Below are positions 23,918 to 30,753 of a stretch of DNA of 62,471 nt, one piece after another. The stretch is taken from the IMG/VR virus record IMGVR_UViG_3300046517_000713, positions 1-62,471 of that record; one strand, written 5' to 3'. Position 1 is the first letter of the stretch. Each line of letters starts with the position of its first letter. The position numbers and the translations under genes are program-made. The stretch is from a virus. Below the pieces are notes generated by a model. That model was not told where the DNA came from, searched no databases, and saw nothing but the letters and a program-made list of their open reading frames with translations.

Positions 23918-24581
23918 CCCGCTGATGGAGAACCCGCTTCTCGACCTCTGGCGTGAGCACGGCTCACCCGAAGTGCAACGCGCAGCGGACGAGGCGTTCC
24001 TCGACTGGGCGAAGGCGAACAAGGCCGGGGAGGACCGGCCGGAGCCAGTGTCGCCGTACCAGGCGAAGCGGGACGCCCAGTCGAAGTACGCCTGGGCCGT
24101 GCCGTCTGATGCGGCGCTCGACCGGCTCGTGAAGTGCTCGCCGCTCGTCGAGATCGGTGCCGGACTCGGCTACTGGGCGGCGCTGCTCGCCGACCGGGGA
24201 GCCGACATCGTCGCCTACGACCTCCACACTCCGGCCAACGACGGCGAGGGCCGGTCGACCAACTGGTTCCCCGGGGCGACGAAGCTCTACTACCCGGTCC
24301 AGCGAGGCGGCGCTCCACGAGCCGCCGATCATCCCGACCGGACGTTGTTCCTCTGCTGGCCGCCGTACGGGACGGCGATGGCGAACACGGCGCTCCAGGC
24401 GTACGAGAGGGCCGGGGGCCGCCAGGTCGTCTACATCGGCGAGTCGGCGGAGGGATGCACCGGCGACGGAGCGTTCCATCGTCGGCTCGACCGCCGCTGG
24501 AACGAGATCGACGAGGTCGACGTGCCTCAGTGGCCGGGCCTCCACGACTACATGACGATCTACGAGAGGAAGGACGGGTGA
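23910..24581 (+). CDS. SAM-dependent methyltransferase
   Basis: A 223-residue protein from ATG 23910. Motif I is VEIGAGLGYW (80-89), followed by the acidic end of beta-2 (IVAYDLHTP), and LFLCWPPYG (about 150-158) in the place of the catalytic NPPY-type motif. This layout fits a class I methyltransferase that could act on nucleic acid or a small molecule. It sits among early genes, not in the glycan island, so DNA or RNA modification is plausible but unproven. Confidence 0.7.
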   Translation: MNDPLMENPLLDLWREHGSPEVQRAADEAFLDWAKANKAGEDRPEPVSPYQAKRDAQSKYAWAVPSDAALDRLVKCSPLVEIGAGLGYWAALLADRGADIVAYDLHTPANDGEGRSTNWFPGATKLYYPVQRGGAPRAADHPDRTLFLCWPPYGTAMANTALQAYERAGGRQVVYIGESAEGCTGDGAFHRRLDRRWNEIDEVDVPQWPGLHDYMTIYERKDG

Positions 24582-24584
24582 GTC

Positions 24585-24824
24585 GTGAAGGGCGCTCGGG
24601 CGCTACGAGTCGAGTTAGAGCACTGTCGAGCGAAGGTCGCGATGGGCGAACACGCGGCCCGGAGTCTCGCCGTGAAGCTCCGCGGCGAGGGTTCGAGCGT
24701 CGACGCGTACCGGTGTCCGTTCTCGAACGGCGAGACGCACTGGCATATCGGGCATCCGCCGAACGAGCGGGCGCTCAAGCGGATCGCGCTCGCGATCCGG
24801 CACCAGAAGGGGGAAGTTGACTGA
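24585..24824 (+). CDS. Hypothetical protein
   Basis: A 79-residue protein from GTG 24585, with a helical N-terminus and a central YRCPFSNGETHWHIGHPP segment rich in Cys and His that may bind zinc. No family recognised. Confidence 0.55.
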   Translation: MKGARALRVELEHCRAKVAMGEHAARSLAVKLRGEGSSVDAYRCPFSNGETHWHIGHPPNERALKRIALAIRHQKGEVD

Positions 24825-25081
24825 TGGGATTCGGCAACGGCGGCTCGGGCCTGTCGATCAAGGAACTACATCGAGCGATGCCGAGGCTCGGGTTCACGAA
24901 GATCCGCACGAACGCCGGGAACCACGTCTGCTACCAGCACGAGAACGGGAGGCGGGTGAGCATCACGGCCCCGCACGGCAAGGCCGGGGTGTCGAAGCCG
25001 CTGCTCCGCTCGATCGGCGGCGTGATCGGCTGCTCGGCGAAGGAAGCCGAAGCGCGCCTACGACAACGGAGGAACCGATGA
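24824..25081 (+). CDS. HicA-like dsRBD-fold protein
   Basis: An 85-residue protein whose layout follows HicA mRNA interferases: KELHRAMPRLGFTKI, a Gly-x-His turn (NAGNHVCYQH, about residues 33-42), RVSITAPHGKAGVSK and a C-terminal helix LLRSIGGVIGCSAKE. The catalytic His sits in G-N-H rather than G-S-H. No HicB-like antitoxin lies next to it, so it may be a stand-alone RNA-binding protein. Confidence 0.55.
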   Translation: MGFGNGGSGLSIKELHRAMPRLGFTKIRTNAGNHVCYQHENGRRVSITAPHGKAGVSKPLLRSIGGVIGCSAKEAEARLRQRRNR

Positions 25082-25356
25082 CCTGCCCGAAACGAGCGAG
25101 AGTGTTCCCGCCCGGGACGGACATCCCCTGCGGCCCGGACGTGTCGTGCGGCCTGGACGACGACGGCCACGACCTGCACGTCGGCGAGACGGGCTTCACG
25201 GTCGACGGCGAGGCTCAGACGGTCAAGTGGCCCGACACCGACCGGCGGTCGTTCACCGGCGAGTTCAGGCCGTGCCCGGACATCGACGCGGTCACGGCCG
25301 CCGAGACTGGTCCGTGCGTCCTGCCCAGAGGTCACCGAGGAAGGTGCGCGCCATGA
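25078..25356 (+). CDS. Hypothetical Cys-containing protein
   Basis: A 92-residue protein from ATG 25078, overlapping the HicA-like stop. Cysteines are spread along the chain (TCPKRA, IPCGPD, RPCPD, GPCVLPRGHRGRC). No family recognised. Confidence 0.5.
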   Translation: MTCPKRARVFPPGTDIPCGPDVSCGLDDDGHDLHVGETGFTVDGEAQTVKWPDTDRRSFTGEFRPCPDIDAVTAAETGPCVLPRGHRGRCAP

Positions 25357-25499
25357 AGGACCCGGACATCGACAGGACCGTGGCCGCCGAGATGGCGATG
25401 TTCGAGGCCGAGGAGCTTCTCCGTCGGCGGGACGACCGGCCCCTCCAGATGCCGCCGTTCGACTGGGCGATCGAGTGCCCAGAACTCGGTGATCCGTGA
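25353..25499 (+). CDS. Hypothetical microprotein
   Basis: A 48-residue acidic helical protein from ATG 25353 (ATGA overlap with the previous stop). It ends at the edge of an operator-like dyad. No family recognised. Confidence 0.45.
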   Translation: MKDPDIDRTVAAEMAMFEAEELLRRRDDRPLQMPPFDWAIECPELGDP

Positions 25500-25516
25500 T
25501 ACCGGGAATCCGGTAC
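25499..25516. promoter_or_regulatory. Operator dyad, copy E (best match to consensus)
   Basis: ATACCGG-GAAT-CCGGTAC, 24 bases before the lipoprotein gene. It differs by one base from copy B read on the opposite strand and by one base from copy F. TACGTC at its right edge may serve as a -10 box. Confidence 0.65.
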
Positions 25517-25539
25517 GTCCCGGGAGGGTTGTACGAGGC

Positions 25540-25860
25540 ATGAGGAGATACCTGTTGATCGCGCTCGTCCTGCTGGTGGTGGCGTTCGCCGCCGTCGGCT
25601 GCTCGGGCGCGCCCGCCCACGTCACCAGCGCCGCCGGTGGCGCTCCCGCCCTGGCGACCGTCCACCCGCCCTGCCCGACCGGGCAGGTCCTCGTCGGGGA
25701 CGGCTACGCCCCCGGCGTCTGCCACGACTTCGACACCCTCGCCCCCGCCGAGAAGCAGGCAGCGGGGAACTACCCATGCCCCGTCGACCGGACGGTCTCG
25801 ATCGTGAACATCGGGACCGGCTGGGCGACGAGGTGCCTCTCGACGGAAGGAACACCGTGA
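25540..25860 (+). CDS. Predicted lipoprotein
   Basis: A 106-residue protein from ATG 25540 with an N-terminal RRY, a hydrophobic core and lipobox AAVGC (cleavage before Cys about 21). The mature part has three further cysteines that may form disulfides. It is the first gene behind an operator dyad and is followed by two membrane proteins. Exported phage lipoproteins often act in superinfection exclusion; that is an inference here. Confidence 0.7.
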   Translation: MRRYLLIALVLLVVAFAAVGCSGAPAHVTSAAGGAPALATVHPPCPTGQVLVGDGYAPGVCHDFDTLAPAEKQAAGNYPCPVDRTVSIVNIGTGWATRCLSTEGTP

Positions 25861-26057
25861 CCATCATCCTGATCGTCCTCGGGTCGCTCGTCGTCATGTT
25901 CGCCGGGCTGCTGATCCGCAACCAGCGAGCCACCGAGCAGGTCCGCGACGAGATCCGCCGCCAGAACGGGACCTACCGGCCCCGGCGGCACGTCGACTTG
26001 TTCGCGCCAGCCGACCGGTTCTGGGCGCGCCGTCGGGCACGCCGGGCGTCCCGGTGA
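25857..26057 (+). CDS. Small membrane protein
   Basis: A 66-residue protein from GTG 25857 with one N-terminal transmembrane segment (about residues 2-20) and a strongly basic cytoplasmic tail ending RARRASR. Coupled to the lipoprotein by GTGA overlap. Confidence 0.6.
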   Translation: MTIILIVLGSLVVMFAGLLIRNQRATEQVRDEIRRQNGTYRPRRHVDLFAPADRFWARRRARRASR

Positions 26058-26401
26058 CCGCCGTGCTCGTCGTCCTCGCGATCTGCGCCGTCGTGGCGCT
26101 CGTCGTCGCGTTCGGAGCGGTCGCGATCCCGGGCACCTGGCGCGACGTGCGCGACGCGATCCGGCGGCGTGACGAGCGCCGCGAGGCGGACCTGCGCCTC
26201 AAGGTCGCCTCGACGCAGTTCGCCATCCAGATCACGAAGTTCGGCGAGACGCTCGCCGAGGTGCTCACCCCGGCGCTCAAGGAAGCGGCGGTGTCGATCG
26301 CCGCGTTCGGCGCTGCCTGGTCGGACTGGTTCGAGGCGCAGTCGGCGGAGGTCCAGGACCAGATCCGCCGCATGGCCGAGGTGACCGAGGCGGCGGAGTG
26401 A
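26054..26401 (+). CDS. Membrane protein with helical tail
   Basis: A 115-residue protein from GTG 26054 with one N-terminal transmembrane segment (about residues 3-26), then a charged amphipathic helix. With the preceding lipoprotein and small membrane protein it forms a three-gene envelope group. Confidence 0.6.
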   Translation: MTAVLVVLAICAVVALVVAFGAVAIPGTWRDVRDAIRRRDERREADLRLKVASTQFAIQITKFGETLAEVLTPALKEAAVSIAAFGAAWSDWFEAQSAEVQDQIRRMAEVTEAAE

Positions 26402-26616
26402 TGGCGAAGCACTGGAAGGTCGAGGCCGAGTCCGTCGGCCGCCACGTCCACGTCCGGCTGCGCGCCGGGCCGAAGCCGCAGGACCGCGCCCTCCTCGGGG
26501 GCCTCGTCATGGACGCCGAGGAGTGGCACCAGTTCCGCCACGCGATGCACCAGGGCCTCCCGGCCGAGATCGACGACTCGAAGGTCGACTACCTCGGGAT
26601 CGGCGTGCCCCAGTGA
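26401..26616 (+). CDS. Hypothetical protein
   Basis: A 71-residue protein from ATG 26401 with His-rich beta segments (GRHVHVRLRAGPKPQDR). No family recognised. Confidence 0.55.
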   Translation: MAKHWKVEAESVGRHVHVRLRAGPKPQDRALLGGLVMDAEEWHQFRHAMHQGLPAEIDDSKVDYLGIGVPQ

Positions 26617-27017
26617 CGTTGTTCGGTGAGACGCCGATCGTGAGCGGGATGCGGAAGTGCCGGGTCGTGACGTGCCCGTTCGATCCTGCGCCGGGGAGCG
26701 ACTGGTGCGTCGACCACGACCCGAAGCTGGCCGCCGACGCGCACGCTCGGAACACCGACCCGGAGACTTCGCACGCCGCCGCGTCGAGCGTCGGGGACCT
26801 CCGGCCTCGGCAGGTCGCGGTCCTCGACGTGCTCCGCCGGTGCGGGCCGTGCCACGACGAGGCGATCGCCGCCTTCTACACCGGGCCGCCGCAGTCGCCG
26901 TCTGGTCTGCGGACCCGGCGGCGGGAACTCGTCGACGCTGGTCTCGTGCGCGACTCGGGTGACCGGGCGAGACTCCAGACAGGACGGCAGTCGATCGTCT
27001 GGGAAGTCGTCGAGTGA
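26613..27017 (+). CDS. Winged-helix-like protein
   Basis: A 134-residue protein from GTG 26613. An N-terminal Cys/His part (CRVVTCPFDPAPGSDWCVDH) may bind zinc; the rest (NTDPETSHAAASS ... LRTRRRELVDAGLV) has the form of a phage winged-helix protein seen in other actinophages. It may regulate transcription or replication. Confidence 0.6.
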   Translation: MTLFGETPIVSGMRKCRVVTCPFDPAPGSDWCVDHDPKLAADAHARNTDPETSHAAASSVGDLRPRQVAVLDVLRRCGPCHDEAIAAFYTGPPQSPSGLRTRRRELVDAGLVRDSGDRARLQTGRQSIVWEVVE

Positions 27018-27613
27018 GCGAACCGAAGGTGCGCGCCGCTCACGCCTGGAAGTCGAACGCCCACCTGATCGAGGACGTGGCGAAGCTCGGGTATCTGAAC
27101 GGGCACGTCCTCGACCCGACGTACGGGAAGGGCCGCTGGTGGAAGCGGTGGCAGCCGAAGCGGTTGACCACGTCGGCGGACGTGCCGCTCGACTTCCGAC
27201 GGATGCCGTTCCCGACCGACACCTTCGACGCGGTCGTGTTCGACCCGCCGTACGTCGCGCCCGGCGGCCGTGAGACTTCGACGATCAAGGGGATGCACGC
27301 CGACTACGGCATGGACGGCACGAGGCCGACGCCGTGGGAGACGTGGGATTACAACCAGGCCGGGTTCTGGGAGTGCGTGCGCGTCGTCGGCGACGGCGGG
27401 TACGTCCTCTACAAGTCGAAGGACTACGTCACCTCCGGGCACGTCCAGTGGGTGATCGACTGGATCATCGGCGACACCTACGACTCGAACCTCGACCTCG
27501 TCGACCGGTTCGAGCACGTCGGGAGGCCCGGCCCGCAGTCGCAGAAGGAACAGGTCCACGCCCGCCGGAACCTGTCCACCCTCCTCGTGTTCCGGGTCCC
27601 GAAGCACCAGTAG
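27014..27613 (+). CDS. DNA methyltransferase (DPPY type)
   Basis: A 199-residue protein with VLDPTYGKG (32-40) in the place of the SAM-binding motif and the catalytic tetrapeptide DPPY at 77-80 in VVFDPPYVAPGG. This matches amino-methyltransferases acting on adenine N6 or cytosine N4. It may protect phage DNA from host restriction; no cognate nuclease was seen. GTG 27014 overlaps the upstream stop. Confidence 0.75.
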   Translation: MSEPKVRAAHAWKSNAHLIEDVAKLGYLNGHVLDPTYGKGRWWKRWQPKRLTTSADVPLDFRRMPFPTDTFDAVVFDPPYVAPGGRETSTIKGMHADYGMDGTRPTPWETWDYNQAGFWECVRVVGDGGYVLYKSKDYVTSGHVQWVIDWIIGDTYDSNLDLVDRFEHVGRPGPQSQKEQVHARRNLSTLLVFRVPKHQ

Positions 27614-27812
27614 GCGCAGAACCGCCCGGGCCGCTTAGACGGCGATCTGGGCGGCCTGGTGGCCTTCTCCGACAACGGCCAGGACGGGCGCTTTCGGAAG
27701 ATTCCCGCGCAGCCCGTCCCGGTCGGCTAGGGTCCTCGTCACGACCGGCCGAGTAAGCCGGTCGTCTCGCGTCCAGGCGAGTGACCTTGACCCCTACCGC
27801 TGGAGGTACCCA
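27614..27812. other. Intergenic leader with two hairpins
   Basis: The 199-base gap before the transglycosylase gene holds hairpin 27682-27719 (arms GGACGGGC and GCCCGTCC) and hairpin 27741-27765 (arms ACGACCGGC and GCCGGTCGT, 7-base loop), then a good GGAGGT ribosome site. The first may terminate transcription from the methylase; the second may stabilise or attenuate the lysin transcript. No gene seen. Confidence 0.5.
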
Positions 27813-28394
27813 GTGGCGAGGAGAGGCTACACCTTGACGATCGTTGCGTTTGCGGCGATCGTCGCCGTCGGCTTCGCGACTTCGAGCGGAGCGGCGGCGC
27901 ATCACAACCAGGCCCACACTCGGTTCGTGCCGGAAGTTCAGGCCGCCGAGCGGGCCGCGAGTGTCACGGCGTACACGAACGCGGTGACGCTCAACGAGGC
28001 GGAGGCGTGGGACGCGGCGGTAGCGGCGAACTGGGGCCAGGCGCTCCAGGCACTCGCCGACAACTACCACCCGGCTCCTCCTCCGGCCCCGGCGAGTTGC
28101 AACGCCCCGAACTGTCCGCACAAGGCTCCGCCGCCGAGGCCGTCAGGCCCGTCGTCGACGGGAGCGTGCGGTGGGGCAACGAACGGAGCGGACGCGTTCA
28201 TCGGCCGTGAGTCCGGCGGCAACCCGAGCGCCCAGAACCCGTCGGGCGCGTACGGCTGCTACCAGATCATGCCGGGGACGTGGAGCGGGTCGTGCTCGGA
28301 CCTCGGTCCCGAGATGGGATCGAGCACCTCGGCGCAGGCTCAGTGTGCGTCGCGGCTGCCGCGGTCCTCGTGGAGTGCGTCAGGCCCGACGTAA
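27813..28394 (+). CDS. Secreted Rpf-like transglycosylase
   Basis: A 193-residue protein from GTG 27813 with a signal peptide (about residues 1-28, ending SSGAAA), a Pro-rich linker and a C-terminal domain with FIGRESGGNPSAQNPSGAYG followed by CYQIMPGTW (about 129-157), the lysozyme-like fold with catalytic Glu seen in resuscitation-promoting factors. It would cut peptidoglycan from outside the membrane. Last gene of the rightward arm; its last residues are atypical and may be slightly truncated. Confidence 0.78.
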   Translation: MARRGYTLTIVAFAAIVAVGFATSSGAAAHHNQAHTRFVPEVQAAERAASVTAYTNAVTLNEAEAWDAAVAANWGQALQALADNYHPAPPPAPASCNAPNCPHKAPPPRPSGPSSTGACGGATNGADAFIGRESGGNPSAQNPSGAYGCYQIMPGTWSGSCSDLGPEMGSSTSAQAQCASRLPRSSWSASGPT

Positions 28395-28419
28395 GCTCGG
28401 GTACCGACAGAACCGTGTT

Positions 28420-28454
28420 CGAGGCCCCGGTGGGCGATCCTCGCCGGGGCCTCG
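28420..28454. terminator. Bidirectional terminator between converging arms
   Basis: CGAGGCCCCGG and CCGGGGCCTCG form a perfect 11-bp stem with a 13-base loop that can itself pair (GGCGA with TCGCC). It lies 25 bases after the last rightward stop and 6 bases after the last leftward stop, so it can stop both transcripts. Confidence 0.75.
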
Positions 28455-28460
28455 TCGCGT

Positions 28461-28793
28461 CTACCGGCAGATCCGCTCCAGGTGGCGGAGACCCTTGATC
28501 TGGTCGGTGAGCTTCGTGGCGGTCGTAGCGAGCTTCGTCTTGTCGTTCTGCGCGACGGCGATCAGCCCGTCGCCGACGGTCGACTGGTAGTTCGCGTCGA
28601 CCCGGGCGACGCATCGCAGGACGCGCTCGTTGTCTCGGGACTGGCGGACGGCCGAGTTGACCTCGCCGAGACGCAGCCAGAGGCCGACGTTCAGGGTGAG
28701 CGAGAGCGCCAACAGGAACGCGACCGTCCAGAACACGAACCGCCGACTGGCGAGCACGGCGTCGATCTGCGCCAGCGATTGTTCGACGCTCAC
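28461..28793 (-). CDS. Membrane protein of the lysis module
   Basis: A 110-residue protein from GTG 28793 with one transmembrane segment (about residues 20-42) and a soluble helical C-terminal half. It is the last gene of the leftward arm. It could be a holin partner or spanin-like protein; only position and topology support that. Confidence 0.6.
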   Translation of the reverse strand: MSVEQSLAQIDAVLASRRFVFWTVAFLLALSLTLNVGLWLRLGEVNSAVRQSRDNERVLRCVARVDANYQSTVGDGLIAVAQNDKTKLATTATKLTDQIKGLRHLERICR

Positions 28794-29128
28794 GAGTCCC
28801 CCTGACCCTGACTCTTGAGTTCGGCGAGCACTTCCCGGATCAACGACTTCGCGAGGTCGCCGGTGAGCGCGTCGAGTTGCCCTTGTGTCTTAGCGTGCCC
28901 CGTCTCGCAGGCGAGGAGCGCCAGCTTCACGCCGTCCATCTCCTCGGCGTGACGCTTGTCGCGAGCCACCTGCGCTACCTGCTGGGCGTCGAACTCCTCG
29001 CGCAACGTCCCGAGCGTGCTCGACAGGCTCGACGCGGAGACGCCCCGGACGATCTTCGGCACGAGCCATACGCCGAGCGAGACGAGCACGCCCGCCGCGC
29101 CGATGGCGACGTAGAGCCAGGACTCCAT
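28790..29128 (-). CDS. Membrane protein, possible holin partner
   Basis: A 112-residue protein from ATG 29128 with one N-terminal transmembrane segment (about residues 5-25) followed by a long coiled helix. Size and topology resemble small membrane proteins in actinophage lysis cassettes. GTGA overlap with the next gene. Confidence 0.6.
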   Translation of the reverse strand: MESWLYVAIGAAGVLVSLGVWLVPKIVRGVSASSLSSTLGTLREEFDAQQVAQVARDKRHAEEMDGVKLALLACETGHAKTQGQLDALTGDLAKSLIREVLAELKSQGQGDS

Positions 29129-29134
29129 GCGCGG

Positions 29135-29992
29135 TCATGCCTTCGAGAACACGACGGCTTCGCCCTGGTTGGCGAACAAGCCTCCGAACGGGTCGACGGG
29201 AATGAGAGCGAGACCGTTCTGGCCCCAGCTTGCGCCCCACGACTGGAGCATCACGAACAGGCGGTTACCGGAGGCGTCGACCTGCTTCCCGACGAGGTTG
29301 TACCGGTGGCCGCCGACGACCTGGCCGACATCCGGGTGGATCTCGTTGTTGGCGTCGGGGTTCATCATCCCCTCGGTCCAGTCGGAGCCGATGCCGACGG
29401 CGACGGAGTCGAGCGCCGCCCAGATGTCGTCGACCGTCGTCAGCCACGCGTAGGACTTGAGCCAGCCCAACTGGACCGCAGCCTTGCACCCGGCGAGGAC
29501 GGACGTGCCGGACTGCTCGTCGGGCGGCTGGCCGTCGATCTTCTGGGCAAGCTCGTAGTCCGACTCGGCAGCGGCGTCACCCGAACGAGCGTCGAACGCT
29601 GCGGTGACCGGCTCGGTCGCCAACTGGTTGACGGTCCCGAAGCCCACACACTCGCCCTCCGGCCCCTGGTCAAGCCTCGGGACGATGCCGGTGACGTGGA
29701 GGACGTTCCCGTTCGGCGGGACCGGCGTCGGAGACGGTGTCGGCCCGGGCGGGACCGGCGTCGGGCTGGGAGGCGGTGAGGGCGGCACCGGCGTCGGGGA
29801 CGGGTTCACGACCGCCTCGACCGCCGTGAGGCGCACGTCGAGGGCGTGGATCGCCACGTCCTGCCACCGGTCGTACCGGGTCGGGACGCCATGCTTCCCG
29901 CCCGACGGCGACGCGATCCAGTTGCGGGCGTCCCAGTCGGGAACCCGGTCGAACGTCCGTCCGCCGAACTGGGTGACCTGGGCCTTCGGCAT
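29135..29992 (-). CDS. Papain-like cysteine protease with Pro-rich linker
   Basis: A 285-residue protein from ATG 29992. Residues 63-93 are a Pro/Thr/Ser-rich linker. The catalytic domain follows the papain (C1) order: Gln109 and Cys115 in DQGPEGECVGFG, His229 in GGHRYNLVG, and QSWGASWGQNG (250-260) where papain has N-S-W-G-x-x-W-G; the catalytic Asn position is Gln250. No signal peptide is visible. In a lysis and tail-tip neighbourhood it could process a virion protein or attack a host envelope protein. Confidence 0.72.
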   Translation of the reverse strand: MPKAQVTQFGGRTFDRVPDWDARNWIASPSGGKHGVPTRYDRWQDVAIHALDVRLTAVEAVVNPSPTPVPPSPPPSPTPVPPGPTPSPTPVPPNGNVLHVTGIVPRLDQGPEGECVGFGTVNQLATEPVTAAFDARSGDAAAESDYELAQKIDGQPPDEQSGTSVLAGCKAAVQLGWLKSYAWLTTVDDIWAALDSVAVGIGSDWTEGMMNPDANNEIHPDVGQVVGGHRYNLVGKQVDASGNRLFVMLQSWGASWGQNGLALIPVDPFGGLFANQGEAVVFSKA

Positions 29993-30000
29993 CGCTCCTC

Positions 30001-30753
30001 CTAGTGGGTGTTGTCGGCGATCCAGTTTGCGATCGCGTCTGCGTCCTGCTGGTCGTAGTGCAAACAGTCGACCCGGGGCACGACGATCTGGCCGTACACG
30101 TCGCGCACGTCGAGCGTCGACGACGCCGAGGCCGTCGAGGAGTTCAGCGCGCTCACGTTCGCGTCGAGCCACGAGACCGGAGCGTCCGGGCCGAAGTCGG
30201 AGGCGTAGTACGGCGTGCAATAGGTCGGGTCCATGTAGAAGTGCCCGAGGTTGAGGAAGATGACGTGCGCGCCGTGCGACGAGCCGATCCGTTCCACGTC
30301 CCGGACGGCCTGCTGCCATTCGGGGCCGGGCGCGGCGGGCGCACCGTCCCGGAGGAGGGCGTCGATCGCGCCGACGTTGACGACGACGTAGTTCAGGTCG
30401 GTGTGACGGTCGACGAGCGCCTGGAGTTGGGCGTGCCAGTCCGTCCCGACCGGGCAGCCGAGCGCCTTGTACGAGTACGGGGCCGGGACACCTCCGGCGT
30501 CGGAGGTGACGTGCGACCCGCCGAGGAGCGAGCACTGGCCGGACCAGTCGTTCTCGACGAGGTTCCAGCGGCCGTCGTCCTGGATGCCGATGCCGACGAC
30601 GCCCGAGTTCGAGTCGCCCCACGTCGCGACCTTCGGAGGCGGCGGAGGCGGCGGGTCCTTCGTCGGGCGCAGACCGAAGCCCGCGCCGTAGCCGACGGCA
30701 GCGATGGCTCCCGCTGCGGCGGCTCCGATGATGCGCTTCGTGCGGAGCTTCAC
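30001..30753 (-). CDS. SGNH/GDSL-type hydrolase
   Basis: A 250-residue protein from ATG 30753 with an N-terminal signal or membrane anchor (about residues 8-28), a Pro-rich linker (34-40) and a catalytic domain with GDS (46-48) in ATWGDSNSG, NVGAIDALL for the G/N block, and DCLHYDQ (Asp229, His232) as the C-terminal D-x-x-H. It probably removes ester groups from envelope polysaccharide or lipid. It overlaps the lysin gene by 4 bases. Confidence 0.8.
   Translation of the reverse strand: MKLRTKRIIGAAAAGAIAAVGYGAGFGLRPTKDPPPPPPPKVATWGDSNSGVVGIGIQDDGRWNLVENDWSGQCSLLGGSHVTSDAGGVPAPYSYKALGCPVGTDWHAQLQALVDRHTDLNYVVVNVGAIDALLRDGAPAAPGPEWQQAVRDVERIGSSHGAHVIFLNLGHFYMDPTYCTPYYASDFGPDAPVSWLDANVSALNSSTASASSTLDVRDVYGQIVVPRVDCLHYDQQDADAIANWIADNTH

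Noticed and set aside
13740-28394. Integrase, excisionase or CI-type repressor in the early arm
   Set aside because: No tyrosine or serine recombinase motif and no canonical repressor were found; only small HTH-like proteins are present, so temperate lifestyle is not supported.
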